From: Bacteroides intestinalis
GTDB taxonomy: Bacteria > Bacteroidota > Bacteroidia > Bacteroidales > Bacteroidaceae
DNA length: 64,000 nt
NCBI RefSeq assembly: GCF_003464595.1
Contig: NZ_QRZF01000016.1
Location: 74,135 to 138,134, forward strand
Reading direction: 5' to 3'
Shown: positions 37,508 through 47,762 of the stretch, in pieces
Position numbering within the stretch: position 1 is the stretch's first letter
How the letters are laid out: each line of letters opens with the position of its first letter
The notes under the pieces: model-generated
What the model was told of the DNA's origin: nothing
The model's input: the letters and a program-made list of their open reading frames with translations, nothing else
Database searches by the model: none
Program-made: the position numbers and the translations under genes

Positions 37508-40294
37508 TTATACCACCGGCAGAATAAACCAGAATGTGGAGCCTTTGCCCAGTTCACTGTCCACGCCAATGGTACCTCCTAACTGTTCGATGATACTTTT
37601 ACTGATAGAAAGCCCCAGACCAGTGCCCTGTACAAATGAGTTCAGTTTCACAAAACGGTCAAATATCTGCCTGCATGCCTCAGGAGCAATGCCAATACCT
37701 GTATCCGACACATATATTCGCAGATGATTTTCATCAGGTTTGTCGTATCCGATTTGAATACTGCCTGTTGAAGTAAACTTAATAGCATTATTTACGAAGT
37801 TAGAAATAACCTGATGCAGACGATTGGGATCACTTACAATCACAAATGACGGCAAGGTAGATTCAAAGATAAGTTCAACACCCGGTTTTACACGTAACTT
37901 CATAGCACGTGCAACATCTCCACACAAAGTTTTAACATCCAGTTCCCTGAATTTAAAATCAAAAGTGCCTGCCTCTATCTTTGATAAATCCAGAATATCA
38001 GAAATCAGTTGCAACAAGAGTTCATTGTTTTCCTCCACCATCTTAGAATACTCCTGTTTTTCTGCCTTATCTTCGGTCTCCACCAGCAAACTTGAGAAAC
38101 CTACAATTGCATTCAGCGGTGTACGTATCTCATGGCTCATATTTGCCAGGAAAGCACTCTTCAGCCGGTCTGATTCTTCTGCCTTCTCCTTGGCTTCAAT
38201 CAACTTCTGTTCCGTTTCCTTTAACTCGGTAATATCATAATTGACACCGATTAATTCAATCAAGCCATTTGCCGGTTCATACCGGTTAAGTACCACATTC
38301 ATGCGTACCCAATTCCACTGATTCAATGTTCCGGGTCTTAGTACACGCATTTCACTCTTGAAACTTTTAGCTTCCCCTTGTTTAGCCTTTTCGAAGAAAG
38401 CCAGTACACGTGCTCTGTCTTGCGGATGCATCTTATTATAAACACCCACAACCTCAGCCAATGAGGTATCTTCATCTTCACCCATATTCTTATACCACTG
38501 CTTAATAGCATATCCATCACGAGTAAGCAGATTCAATTTAGCATAGCCCACTTTGGCATAATCAGAAATCAGTAGGAAAAAGTTCTCAAAATCGCGGATA
38601 CGATTAATAGAACTGATGCGTTCCGTATTATCAATATTGATAAGTACAAAACCACTACACTCGCCACAACTGTCATATATTTTACTGACCTTAGTGTATA
38701 GTTCTATTCCTCCTTTCTTCTCCGATTCATAGTAGTCACTCACATTGGCAAATTCATAATCCTGTGAAAAGTCGAATTCATCTTCTACTTTCACTCTTTC
38801 ACGGGCATCCAGCGGCACATTCGGATTTTCAAAGAAGTTCACACCAATTGTACTTGCTTTATCCTTGACTCCGAATATCTCCATATCTTTATTATTAAGA
38901 TCAATCAGTATCCCATCCTTATCATAAATCTCCACACCTACAGGAATGTTGGAGAAAATGTTACGCAGTAGTTTCTCACTATGATCAAGTGCCGTATAAG
39001 TGCGACGCATTTCCGTAATATCGATGTAGAGACAAACCAGTTCATCTGGTTCAGGTGAATAAATAATACAATGGCAAGTCTTACCTGAGTTCTCAAAATA
39101 CTCATCCAGTTCCCGATGTCCCCCATGTTTGTGTATATCTGCAAGAAGGCGAAGTTTAATATCCAATTTGTCAGGAGAATAGATTTCTGATGCAAAACGT
39201 CCTTTGTAAGCCTCTATAGGCGAACCGGATAAAACAGCGCTGAACTGATTTGCATCCGTAATGAGATAATCATAAAGTACTCCTTCGTCATTGTAAAGAA
39301 TGGAGAGCCGTACATACCCCATGGGCATATATGTATAGAGATTGGACAGAGTTTTGCGTTCCCGGTCGGCCTCATCTCTGGCAAGACGTAAACTGATACA
39401 AATATTAATGATGCTCGCTAAAGATGAAAACCATTGGTAATCCTCATTTGTCCATTTATAATGTCTGTCTACCAAGTCAATGCCAATATATCCCCATACT
39501 CGTTCAGTGTTCCGCAAAGGGACTACCATAAGCGATTTTATGTTTTGTACGGCAAGTATTTCATATACCTGATGGGCTTCGCGAGGCAGGTCTGACAAAG
39601 AACTCAATAAAATAGGTTTATCTTCCAGCATCTGCTTAAGCCACCACTCCATACCATTAGTCGGGAGAAATTGCAGCAAATCTATCTCCGGGGTCACACC
39701 ATCGGCCACTACTTCATAGGTACAACTTTGAGTACGGTACTCGGCATCATTATACTCTACAATATAGACTCGTCCGCCATGAAAAAGTTCAAGCACATCT
39801 TTCAACACTCCCGAAATCACTTCACTCAAGCTTTTATCTTTCATAAAGTTACGCAAAGAGTGGGATACCGTATGTTGCCTGAACAACAACTCATTAAATT
39901 GTTTCAGAATATCATCAGACTGTGTTTTAGGGGTATCAACCAATTGAACAATACCGAATGCTTTCGGATGTCCATCTTCTGCCAACCATTTTTCTCCTAA
40001 ACGGGAGCGAATCCAGACAATACCTCGTGTAGAATAAACGGGAAAGGTTTGTTCATAAACTTCGATTTCTTCTATCGAAAGCAACTCACGCGTAATGCGA
40101 CAACGATAATCTTCGCGAATTAATTCACCGAACTGCTGAAAAGTCATGGTATTATCTTCCAAGCCGAACAAATTACAAACATATTCGGAACAAAGATATT
40201 CCCCGGTAGCGAAATCTGCTTCCCACCAACCTATTTGTCCAACAGATGAAAGGAGCTGAAAACGTTTTGCCTCATGTGATTGGTTGTCACTCAT
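37508..40294 (-). CDS. Cytoplasmic PAS/GAF sensor histidine kinase
   Basis: 928 residues without a signal peptide or membrane helix. The order is PAS (about 10-110), GAF (about 135-310), at least two further PAS units (one begins [16 protein letters not shown] near 445), then a HisKA domain with the phospho-acceptor in [14 protein letters not shown] near 716 and an HATPase with NNAIKF, DTGIGI and GTGLGLSI. It has no receiver domain, and no response regulator gene lies nearby, so its partner must be elsewhere. The soluble multi-PAS design suggests that it senses an internal redox or small-molecule signal. It is convergent with nuoN. Confidence 0.93.
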   Translation of the reverse strand: MSDNQSHEAKRFQLLSSVGQIGWWEADFATGEYLCSEYVCNLFGLEDNTMTFQQFGELIREDYRCRITRELLSIEEIEVYEQTFPVYSTRGIVWIRSRLGEKWLAEDGHPKAFGIVQLVDTPKTQSDDILKQFNELLFRQHTVSHSLRNFMKDKSLSEVISGVLKDVLELFHGGRVYIVEYNDAEYRTQSCTYEVVADGVTPEIDLLQFLPTNGMEWWLKQMLEDKPILLSSLSDLPREAHQVYEILAVQNIKSLMVVPLRNTERVWGYIGIDLVDRHYKWTNEDYQWFSSLASIINICISLRLARDEADRERKTLSNLYTYMPMGYVRLSILYNDEGVLYDYLITDANQFSAVLSGSPIEAYKGRFASEIYSPDKLDIKLRLLADIHKHGGHRELDEYFENSGKTCHCIIYSPEPDELVCLYIDITEMRRTYTALDHSEKLLRNIFSNIPVGVEIYDKDGILIDLNNKDMEIFGVKDKASTIGVNFFENPNVPLDARERVKVEDEFDFSQDYEFANVSDYYESEKKGGIELYTKVSKIYDSCGECSGFVLINIDNTERISSINRIRDFENFFLLISDYAKVGYAKLNLLTRDGYAIKQWYKNMGEDEDTSLAEVVGVYNKMHPQDRARVLAFFEKAKQGEAKSFKSEMRVLRPGTLNQWNWVRMNVVLNRYEPANGLIELIGVNYDITELKETEQKLIEAKEKAEESDRLKSAFLANMSHEIRTPLNAIVGFSSLLVETEDKAEKQEYSKMVEENNELLLQLISDILDLSKIEAGTFDFKFRELDVKTLCGDVARAMKLRVKPGVELIFESTLPSFVIVSDPNRLHQVISNFVNNAIKFTSTGSIQIGYDKPDENHLRIYVSDTGIGIAPEACRQIFDRFVKLNSFVQGTGLGLSISKSIIEQLGGTIGVDSELGKGSTFWFILPVV

Positions 40295-40326
40295 ACGATT
40301 CGTGTTTTTAATATTCTAAAATAACA

Positions 40327-40334
40327 CAAAGATA
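40327..40334 (-). promoter_or_regulatory. -7 box of the PAS/GAF histidine kinase
   Basis: The minus strand reads TATCTTTG, an exact -7 box 33 bases before the start. No TTTG at -33. Confidence 0.5.
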
Positions 40335-40449
40335 ATGCTTACTTATTAATTTCTGTCCTATTCCTACTAACAAAAAAAAGAAAGTTTAAAACCAGCAGCT
40401 ACATGAGTCTAATAAACGTTTGATCATTTTTGTAGGGTTTTGAGGGAAA

Positions 40450-40539
40450 GTTGACGAGTTAACAAGTTGACAAGGGGACAAGGTTCCATGCGGCACAGAA
40501 GCATTGCGCAGCCCCTTGTTCCCTTGTCAACTCGTCAAC
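40450..40539. repeat. 8-bp-repeat hairpin element upstream of the TonB receptor
   Basis: Left arm units GTTGACGA, GTTAACAA and GTTGACAA have an 8-bp period, and the right arm gives the complement (CCTTGTCAACTCGTCAAC). The core is CCATGCGGCACAGAAGC. It is the best paired element of the family, lying between divergently transcribed genes rather than at a stop codon. Confidence 0.9.
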
Positions 40540-40626
40540 TGGTTTCCTTCCTTTCTATACAGTAATAAAGCAAATATCGGTACACTCCCCCTAACATCAC
40601 CTCACCTTGTTATCAAATTGTAACCT

Positions 40627-40686
40627 AATTGAGAATCAATTGTATGACATGTGTATTACGGTTGTAATTCCGTTGCCGCATCTTTG
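40627..40686 (+). promoter_or_regulatory. Possible promoter and operator of the TonB receptor operon
   Basis: A perfect palindrome AATTGA-GAA-TCAATT lies at 40627-40641. CATCTTTG at 40679-40686, one mismatch from a -7 box, is 26 bases before the start. The palindrome is placed about 40 bases upstream of the box, where an activator could bind. It does not match a Fur box well. Confidence 0.35.
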
Positions 40687-40711
40687 CACCGGAAACAAGA
40701 AACGATAAAAG

Positions 40712-43516
40712 ATGAGCATGAAACTGGATTTAGGAAAAGTATTTTTCTTCATTTTATTACTGGTACTTTCCACCATGACCGCCCTGGCTGGAAACATCAA
40801 AGGAACCGTTCTCGACAAGCAGACGAAAGAGCCGCTGACCGGAGCTACCATACAGATAACCGGGACAGCGCAGGGGGTAGTAGCCGACATCGACGGTAAC
40901 TATACGCTGAATGTAAAAGACGGTACATACACCATAGCCGTGAGATATATAGGATACAAAGATATCCTGCTCAACAGTGTAAAAGTTAAGGCCGAAACTG
41001 TGCTGAACTTTGAGTTGGAAAGTGATGCACAAGCATTAGGCGAAGTCTCCGTCACCGCACAAGCCAAACGGAATAACGAGGTAGCACTCATACAGGAACA
41101 ACGCCGCAGCCTTGTGGTACAGAGTGGGGTTTCCGCCCAACAAATAGCTAAAACCCAGGACAGCAATGCCTCGGAAGTCATCCGTCGCGTCCCCGGCATC
41201 AGCATCATTGATGAAAAGTTTGTAATGGTGCGCGGCCTGTCGCAGCGGTACAATAATGTATGGATGAACGGTAGTGCCGTGCCCAGTTCGGAAGCCGATT
41301 CACGCGCCTTTTCATTCGACATCATCCCCAGTTCACAACTGGATAATATGGTAATCGTAAAAAGCCCCGCCCCGGAATATCCCGCAGACTTCACAGGCGG
41401 ATTCATCCTGATAAATACCAAAGATATGCCCAGCGAAAACAGCTTCAACATATCAGTAGGAGGAGCTATCAATGACCAGACGCACTTCAAAGACTTTCGT
41501 AAAGCCAAGGGTAGCAGCATGGACTGGCTCGGCTTCGGAAACGGTTTCCGTAGTCTGGATGCCGGTATGAAAGGCACACTGAACATGTATCCCGGATATG
41601 AAACCGGAAACACAGCCCGCATAAATGTATTGAACAATGGTTTCAACAACGACTGGACACTGAAAACCATCAAACCCGTAGGGGACTTAAAACTGAATAT
41701 GGCATACAACCGCAAGTGGGAAACCGAAAGCGGACGTGCCATCGGTATGCTGGCTGCTGTGAACTACAGCAATTCCTATAAGACCTATCTCGATATGGAA
41801 AACTCTCTCTATGGTCCTTATGATACCAACAATGACAAATACGTCTATCTGCGGAAAGCAACGGACAACCAGTACAGCAATGATATCCGCCTCGGTGCCC
41901 TGCTGAATCTCACCTTCCAGCCGCGCAACAGCAACCATCGCTATGAATTCAAGAATATCTTCAACCAGATCTCCAAAGACCGCTACTCGGAACGTACAGG
42001 TTTCAACGCACAACCGGACAACATCAACAACATGGAGTATTACTACTCCAGCCGTACCACTTACAACACCCAGTTCACAGGCAGGCACAGCTTTGATGAC
42101 AGCCGTTTCGACTGGAGTGTGGGTTATGCTTACGCCAACCGTAACCTGCCGGACCGTCGCCTCATTGAACGTACCGACCGCACCAACGAAACCATGGGTA
42201 TCTACCGCATCAGCCGTGAATTCACCAAACTGGACGAGCACATCGGCTCGGCAAATATAAATTATCGCCAGGACTTCCAGTTCGGTGACATCGCCCCTAC
42301 CCTGAAAGCCGGCGCTTATGGTGAGTATCGTACACGTACCTACAACACCCGCCAGTTCCAGTACGGCTGGCAACCGAATAACAGTCTGCCTAAGGGATTC
42401 CAGTTTGACAATGATGTGGCAAACAATGTATTGATAGACTCCAACTATGGAATTGACAAGCTCTACATGCAGGAAGAAGTGAACTACATGAATAACTATG
42501 AGGGCAAAAACACTCAATTGTCCGGTTATGTCGGCATCAACGTTCCGATAGGTTCCTTCAGCTTCTACGCCGGAGCACGCTATGAATATGCCCGTCAGGA
42601 ACTGATTATGAACACCCGTTCGTATGAGGAAAGCCTGCAAAGCACTTTCTATGACTATAAAGACCTGTTCCCTTCCGTCAATGCCACTTACAAACTGAGT
42701 GAAAAGCATCAGTTCCGCCTGGCTTACGGTAAATCGGTAAACCGTCCTGAGTTCCGCGAACTGTCCACTTCCGTTTACTATGATTTCGACCTGGGAAGCA
42801 GTGTCATGGGGAATTCATCCCTGCAGGCAGCTTACATACAGAACGTAGACTTGCGCTACGAATGGTATCCCAGCAACGGTGAACAAGTTTCCATTGCCCT
42901 GTTCTACAAACATTTCGAAAATCCCATTGAATGGACCTACACCATGTCGGGAGGAACCGACCCGATCTACTCTTACGTCAACGCCAAAGGCGCCAACAAC
43001 TACGGTATCGAAGTAGATATCCGCAAGAATCTCGACTTCATCGGTATGCGTAATTTCAGTTTCTCATTCAATGGCGCATGGATCAAGAGCAAAGTACAGT
43101 TTAAAGAAGGAGGCAATAATATAGACCGTCCCATGCAGGGGCAATCGCCGTACCTCATCAACACGGGGCTCTTCTATAACAATCCGGATAAGGGATGGAA
43201 TGCCGCCGTACTCTACAACCGTATCGGAAAACGTATCATCGGTGTAGGCAACCGCTACGGCAGTTCTTCCGAAGGTGATGCACGCAACATACCAAACTCT
43301 TACGAAATGCCGCGCAACAGTATCGACCTTTCGGCAAGCAAAAAATTTGGCAAACTGGAAATAAAGGCTACCGTACGCGACTTGTTGGCCGAACGCTACT
43401 ACTTCAAGCAGTTTGAAGACGTCACCGTAAACGGACAAGCCCGCACCATTGAAGAGGTGACCCGCAGTTACAAACCGGGAAGAAGCTACAACCTAGCCAT
43501 AGCCTATAGCTTCTGA
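40712..43516 (+). CDS. TonB-dependent outer-membrane receptor with carboxypeptidase-like domain
   Basis: 934 residues with a signal peptide (MSMKLDLGKVFFFILLLVLS), a carboxypeptidase-regulatory-like domain (about 28-110), a plug (SEVIRRVPGISII, VMVRGLSQRYNNVWMNG) and a barrel ending RSYNLAIAYSF. It is not of the SusC type: there is no VVGYG segment and no SusD follows. Instead a beta-helix lipoprotein gene follows after 76 bases, a pairing seen elsewhere in Bacteroidota as I recall. The substrate is unknown. Confidence 0.93.
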   Translation: MSMKLDLGKVFFFILLLVLSTMTALAGNIKGTVLDKQTKEPLTGATIQITGTAQGVVADIDGNYTLNVKDGTYTIAVRYIGYKDILLNSVKVKAETVLNFELESDAQALGEVSVTAQAKRNNEVALIQEQRRSLVVQSGVSAQQIAKTQDSNASEVIRRVPGISIIDEKFVMVRGLSQRYNNVWMNGSAVPSSEADSRAFSFDIIPSSQLDNMVIVKSPAPEYPADFTGGFILINTKDMPSENSFNISVGGAINDQTHFKDFRKAKGSSMDWLGFGNGFRSLDAGMKGTLNMYPGYETGNTARINVLNNGFNNDWTLKTIKPVGDLKLNMAYNRKWETESGRAIGMLAAVNYSNSYKTYLDMENSLYGPYDTNNDKYVYLRKATDNQYSNDIRLGALLNLTFQPRNSNHRYEFKNIFNQISKDRYSERTGFNAQPDNINNMEYYYSSRTTYNTQFTGRHSFDDSRFDWSVGYAYANRNLPDRRLIERTDRTNETMGIYRISREFTKLDEHIGSANINYRQDFQFGDIAPTLKAGAYGEYRTRTYNTRQFQYGWQPNNSLPKGFQFDNDVANNVLIDSNYGIDKLYMQEEVNYMNNYEGKNTQLSGYVGINVPIGSFSFYAGARYEYARQELIMNTRSYEESLQSTFYDYKDLFPSVNATYKLSEKHQFRLAYGKSVNRPEFRELSTSVYYDFDLGSSVMGNSSLQAAYIQNVDLRYEWYPSNGEQVSIALFYKHFENPIEWTYTMSGGTDPIYSYVNAKGANNYGIEVDIRKNLDFIGMRNFSFSFNGAWIKSKVQFKEGGNNIDRPMQGQSPYLINTGLFYNNPDKGWNAAVLYNRIGKRIIGVGNRYGSSSEGDARNIPNSYEMPRNSIDLSASKKFGKLEIKATVRDLLAERYYFKQFEDVTVNGQARTIEEVTRSYKPGRSYNLAIAYSF

Positions 43517-43592
43517 TACCCCACCCTTTCAGTTTATAAAGTACTAACAATACCTGAACATAAAGAAGTTTAATTCCCAAATTAAGAAAAGT

Positions 43593-45107
43593 ATGAAAAT
43601 GGAAATTAAGAAGTTTGGCTGGATCATTATGATGTGTGCAGCCATTGCAATTGGAAATGTGATGTCTTCCTGTTCTGACGACACCAATGGAGAGAATGGT
43701 GGAAACGGAGGAAATGGAAACGGAAACGGCAGTACAGACCCCGAAGTGACCTATGATGGTACAACAGCCTACAGCAAAGGTGTCCTATTCAAAGATGGAA
43801 CAGAACTGGGCAATGGCGATCAACACTTCGTATTCACCGGTGATGTAACTCTGGAAAAAGGAACCTACCTGCTGAAAGGTTGGGTATATGTAGCCGATGG
43901 CGCTAAACTGAAAATTCCCGCAGGCACTATTATCAAGGGTGACAAACAGACAATGGCGGCCCTCATTATAGAACCGGGTGGATATGTAGAAATGAAAGGA
44001 ACCAAGGAAGCCCCTATTGTCATGACTTCCGAGGAGGCTCCCGGACAGCGCAGACCGGGTGACTGGGGTGGTTTAATCATTTGCGGTAAAGCTAAAAACA
44101 ACCAGGGTACACAGCAAATAGAAGGCGGGCCACGCACCATACACGGAGGCAGCAACGATGCCGACAATTCCGGTATCTTCCAGTATATCCGCGTTGAGTT
44201 TGCAGGTTATCCCTTTGAAACAGACAAAGAGATCAACGGTATTACATTCGGCTCCGTGGGTAGTGGTACCACCATCGACCACTTACAGGTATCGTACTCT
44301 AACGATGACTCTTTCGAATGGTTCGGTGGCGCAGTGAACTGCAAATATCTGGTAGCTTATAAAGGTTGGGACGATGAATTCGATACAGATAACGGCTTCA
44401 GCGGAACTGTACAATACTGCCTGTCTATCCGTGACCCGCGCATTGCCGACACATCGCAATCCAATGGCTTCGAAAGCGATAACAACGGAACAGGTGCAGA
44501 TATCGCTCCATTCACAACTGCAACATTCAAGAATGTAACGTTCATCGGTCCGATGGCTGCCAAGAACACTGATTTCCAGAACACTTCCGAATACATCACT
44601 GCCGGTGACATGTACCCGGATAATAAATCCAAGCTGGGTCTGTTCCAGTCCGCCATGCAGATACGTCGCAGCAGTAAGCTGAGCTGCGAAAATACATTGG
44701 CAGTAGGTTATCCTATCGGTCTGATTGTGGATGGCGAAAAAGGAAACACGGTTCAATATTCTAAAAACGGCGATTTCCATCTGAAGAATATCATCTTTGC
44801 CGGTATGGGTGTAGTTGGCTCGGACAATAATAAGAAATACGAAGATTATCTCTACAACAGAGAGACCGGAACGTATGATGAAAGCCAGGTTTCTTATTCA
44901 CACACTTTCTTCAAGAGTGAGGCTTCGAACAAAGTAATGACTGAAGCTGAACTGGGATTGGCTGACCCGATGAATACCGGTCAGAATTACTGCCCCGCTA
45001 CGGCTATCATGGGAACTGACGGAAACTATATCGGTGCTTTCCGCGACACGAATGATAATTGGCTGGAAGGCTGGACGAACTTCGACCCACAAAACACAGT
45101 ATATTAA
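43593..45107 (+). CDS. Surface lipoprotein with beta-helix-like fold, partner of the TonB receptor
   Basis: 504 residues. Signal peptide with lipobox VMSSC, then a flexible Gly/Asn linker (NGENGGNGGNGNGNG), then a region full of short repeated turns (LTGDWGGLIICG-like segments, DADNSGIFQYIRVEFAGY, IDHLQVSYSNDDSFEWFGG) that suggests a right-handed beta-helix. A DDSFEWFGG and WDDEFDTDNGF motif rich in acidic residues could bind metal. It probably sits on the outer face and passes a ligand to the receptor encoded just upstream. No enzymatic motif is certain. Confidence 0.8.
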   Translation: MKMEIKKFGWIIMMCAAIAIGNVMSSCSDDTNGENGGNGGNGNGNGSTDPEVTYDGTTAYSKGVLFKDGTELGNGDQHFVFTGDVTLEKGTYLLKGWVYVADGAKLKIPAGTIIKGDKQTMAALIIEPGGYVEMKGTKEAPIVMTSEEAPGQRRPGDWGGLIICGKAKNNQGTQQIEGGPRTIHGGSNDADNSGIFQYIRVEFAGYPFETDKEINGITFGSVGSGTTIDHLQVSYSNDDSFEWFGGAVNCKYLVAYKGWDDEFDTDNGFSGTVQYCLSIRDPRIADTSQSNGFESDNNGTGADIAPFTTATFKNVTFIGPMAAKNTDFQNTSEYITAGDMYPDNKSKLGLFQSAMQIRRSSKLSCENTLAVGYPIGLIVDGEKGNTVQYSKNGDFHLKNIIFAGMGVVGSDNNKKYEDYLYNRETGTYDESQVSYSHTFFKSEASNKVMTEAELGLADPMNTGQNYCPATAIMGTDGNYIGAFRDTNDNWLEGWTNFDPQNTVY

Positions 45108-45152
45108 TCACTCATTGAAATTCACACGCCGAAGCTAAGCTTCTACAAAAGC

Positions 45153-45189
45153 AACGCCGGACAGTTCTTCTGAACTTGTCCGGCGTTTA
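45153..45189 (+). terminator. Terminator of the receptor-lipoprotein operon
   Basis: AACGCCGGACAGTTC at 45153-45167 pairs with GAACTTGTCCGGCGTT at 45172-45187 around a TTCT loop. The T-run after it is short, but the stem is very stable. On the other strand it is followed by T-rich sequence, so it may work both ways. Confidence 0.75.
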
Positions 45190-45219
45190 CTAATATCAGG
45201 GAACTACAAGATCGATTTC

Positions 45220-45326
45220 TTCTCACTATAGCAAGAATATATTCTCACCGCATTGAGAATATATTCTCATCGTATTGAGTATTCTTTCTCATCGCAATGA
45301 GAATACATTCTCAACATAGTGAGAAA
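45220..45326. repeat. Five-unit palindromic array with 22-bp period
   Basis: TTCTCA starts at 45220, 45242, 45264, 45286 and 45308, exactly 22 bp apart. Each unit is an inverted repeat of the form TTCTCA-6 bases-TGAGAA, for example TTCTCACCGCATTGAGAA. The array lies between two convergent genes, after the terminator at 45153. Confidence 0.93.
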
Positions 45327-45351
45327 GCCGAGAATTCAAGAGCCTTTCGTC

Positions 45352-46605
45352 TCAATTAAGCCTTTCACGGAAATCTTCACCGGACGGTGACTGGAATACG
45401 TGCAGATCAAACTCTGAAATAATAGCCAACAGATGGTCGAAAACGTCAGATTGCAAGTCTTCATAAGGTATCCAGGATGTGGTTGCAGAAAAGAAATACA
45501 GTTCCAACGGTATACCGTGATCGGTAGGTTGAAGCTGACGCACCATACAGGTCATATCATGATTTACACCCGGATGGCTCTTCAAGTAACAATTCAGGTA
45601 AGCACGAAAGACGCCGAGATTCGTCTGGCGACGACCGTTCACAAGGATGGAGTTGTCAATATGATGCTCTTCATTATACTCCTTTATCACTTGTTCCGTC
45701 TGCTCAACGTAGTTTGCCAAGAGCTGTATCTTGCGATACTTTGCCAACATTTCGGGAGTACAGAACCGTACACTGTTCATATCGATATTGATAGAACGCT
45801 TGATGCGGCGTCCGCCACTCTCCTGCATACCACGCCAATTTTGGAAAGAGTCGCTTACAAGCAGGTAAGGAGGAATAGTAGTGATGGTCTTGTCGAAATT
45901 ACGCACCTTCACCGTGTTCAATGACACTTCTATGACGTCACCGTCCGCTCCATACTTAGGCATGGTGATCCAGTCTCCCACCTTCAGCATATTGTTGGCA
46001 GAAAGTTGCACACCGGAAACAAAGCCCATGATACTGTCTTTGAACACTAACATCAACACGGCAGCCGAAGCTCCCAGACCGGTGAGCAATACACCGGGTG
46101 AACGGTCAATCAGTATGCTGACAACGATGATACCCCCGACAAAATAAAGAATGACCTGCACTGTCTGCAAGAGTCCCTTCAAAGGGCGGTCGCGAAACTG
46201 TTCCTTCTCGCTATATACGGTATAAACCGCAGTAAGCAAAGCGCTGATAAAGCTAAGAAACATTATAATAATAAAGATGAGGCAGAAACGCATAATAAGC
46301 GCCAACGTTGCCGATCCCGCATCGGAAAAAGCCAGGGGCAGCAGGATATAAATAAGAATAGGTGCCACCATGCGGCTAAGGTGCACCATCACCTTCCGGT
46401 CGAAAACAATGTCATCCCAGGTAGCTTTTGTTTGTTTTACCAAACGCGAAACGACTTTCAGCAAGATCTTCCGGCAAATGGAATCTGCCAGATAAGCCAC
46501 CAGGAGAACTCCCAGAAATGCTATAAATTGATCTAACTGGTCGGCCAATGACTGGCTGAAACCTAAAGTCTGAAGTCCTTCGTTAATTTGTTGTACAATG
46601 CTCAT
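45352..46605 (-). CDS. Mechanosensitive channel of the MscS family, YbdG-like
   Basis: 417 residues with about five membrane segments, then a pore helix and beta domain (TGLGASAAVLMLVFKDSIMGFVSG, LSANNMLKVGDWITMP). The segment NWRGMQESGGRRIKRSI and the overall length match the E. coli YbdG (MscM-type) subgroup better than MscS itself. It would release solutes on hypo-osmotic shock. The gap to the DUF4435 gene upstream holds a degenerate 7-bp repeat. Confidence 0.9.
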   Translation of the reverse strand: MSIVQQINEGLQTLGFSQSLADQLDQFIAFLGVLLVAYLADSICRKILLKVVSRLVKQTKATWDDIVFDRKVMVHLSRMVAPILIYILLPLAFSDAGSATLALIMRFCLIFIIIMFLSFISALLTAVYTVYSEKEQFRDRPLKGLLQTVQVILYFVGGIIVVSILIDRSPGVLLTGLGASAAVLMLVFKDSIMGFVSGVQLSANNMLKVGDWITMPKYGADGDVIEVSLNTVKVRNFDKTITTIPPYLLVSDSFQNWRGMQESGGRRIKRSINIDMNSVRFCTPEMLAKYRKIQLLANYVEQTEQVIKEYNEEHHIDNSILVNGRRQTNLGVFRAYLNCYLKSHPGVNHDMTCMVRQLQPTDHGIPLELYFFSATTSWIPYEDLQSDVFDHLLAIISEFDLHVFQSPSGEDFRERLN

Positions 46606-46640
46606 GATAGTAAGGGGATTATTATTAATAAATACATCTG

Positions 46641-46680
46641 CTACTTGTCACTTTTGTAGCTCGTCTCTCGTCACTTGTTC
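46641..46680. repeat. Degenerate 7-bp repeat after the DUF4435 gene
   Basis: CTACTTGTCACTTTTGTAGC followed by TCGTCTCTCGTCACTTG shows rough 7-bp units of the CTTGTAGC/TCGTCAC type. It runs into the stop codon of the DUF4435 gene. Only one arm is visible. Confidence 0.5.
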
Positions 46681-47666
46681 AGGAAGTCTCCTATGTCTTC
46701 TTTTAACCACTGATACAAGTAAAGGTTCTTGTATCCGCTGTTCTTTTTCAACATCAGGCTGACGTTGGTCTGGCTATTCTCATAGCTGGTCAGTTCGTTA
46801 TGGAATTGTTCGTTGTGAGCAGCCAGACGTTTAATTTCCTGTTCGCGCTCACGACGCAATACGGTACATACGGGAATAAGAAGTTTCATCACAACACCGT
46901 CCATGAGGTGATGTCCCTGTATATATAGGTAAGTTGTATCAGGATTCAACCCCAGTCTTTCCAACTCCACACCTAAAGCCTCCACTGCCTTTATATTTCG
47001 CGAAAATCGCCTGCGCATCTCAGAAAGTTTCTTATCAACGGCACGCTGCACAGGATCTAACGTCCGTTCGGGATGATGCACATTTACTTCCTGCAAGCGG
47101 GTGCAGGCATTGAAATCGTACATCGGGAAAGTATATGTATCCCGTTGGCAATAGAACCAGACGTTCCACAGAAAGAGCGGATAAATAATCTGCGAATAGC
47201 GTTTCAGGAAAGCAGGAAAGTCTATCAGCATACGGTCGTTTAACGTAGCCTGTACACAAACTTCATGCAAGCTTTCAGCATAGCAATGGAAATTCTCGAT
47301 GGCATAGGCGTACGTCTGAAATATGTAGGGACTACTGTTTATCTTATGTGAAACGTTCGTTTTGCCTTGCAGCAGAAAGTCGTAGTCACTGTCCACACAA
47401 GCTATCAGGCTCTTGCCCAATTCAGTAGTGTTCAGCGTATTCATCAGCACCATCTTCTTACCTTTGGCAAGAGAAGTGGCCGAAGGCAGCATCACCTGGA
47501 AATAGTAATCATCCGTCTCGAACTCTGCCAACAATGTGCGCCAGAAAGCTACATCATCGTAACTTTCCACATATGCCACAATACGACGACGCGCCTTCTT
47601 GGGATAGAGTTTGTTGGCGGCATTGAAATAGGCGGAGGTGAGATTATGTTTTAAAGAAGTAGCCAT
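46671..47666 (-). CDS. DUF4435 (TOPRIM-like) protein, partner of the AAA ATPase
   Basis: 331 residues, no signal peptide. Near the N-terminus RIVAYVESYDDVAFW gives the acidic residue of a TOPRIM-type motif, and LIACVDSDYDFLL near 90 gives the second acidic motif. DUF4435 is the family of AriB, the nuclease-like half of the PARIS anti-phage system, and of related ATPase-linked effectors. It follows an ABC-type AAA ATPase gene with a 67-bp gap filled by a hairpin element, the same gene order as ariA-ariB. Whether it cuts nucleic acid is not known. It could also be a housekeeping pair, since nothing around it looks like a defence island. Confidence 0.8.
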   Translation of the reverse strand: MATSLKHNLTSAYFNAANKLYPKKARRRIVAYVESYDDVAFWRTLLAEFETDDYYFQVMLPSATSLAKGKKMVLMNTLNTTELGKSLIACVDSDYDFLLQGKTNVSHKINSSPYIFQTYAYAIENFHCYAESLHEVCVQATLNDRMLIDFPAFLKRYSQIIYPLFLWNVWFYCQRDTYTFPMYDFNACTRLQEVNVHHPERTLDPVQRAVDKKLSEMRRRFSRNIKAVEALGVELERLGLNPDTTYLYIQGHHLMDGVVMKLLIPVCTVLRREREQEIKRLAAHNEQFHNELTSYENSQTNVSLMLKKNSGYKNLYLYQWLKEDIGDFLNK

Positions 47667-47675
47667 GGGTATACA

Positions 47676-47762
47676 ATGAAAAAATTAAAGAATTAAAGAG
47701 TGAAAGGGCGGCGCGGTACGAGTATATAATTTTTCATTCTTTCATTCTTTCATTATTAATTC
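47676..47762. repeat. 8-bp-repeat hairpin element between the AAA ATPase and DUF4435 genes
   Basis: Left arm units AAAGAATT and AAAGAGTG, right arm units TTTCATTC, both with an 8-bp period; core GGCGGCGCGGTACGAG. The right arm extends into the ATPase gene and encodes its last residues (NNERMKE). Confidence 0.87.

Noticed and set aside
40627-40641. Fur box upstream of the TonB receptor
   Set aside because: The palindrome AATTGA-GAA-TCAATT does not match the GATAATGATAATC pattern well enough.
45220-45326. CRISPR array
   Set aside because: Units abut without unique spacers; the period is 22 bp and each unit is palindromic, unlike repeat-spacer arrays. No cas genes are near.
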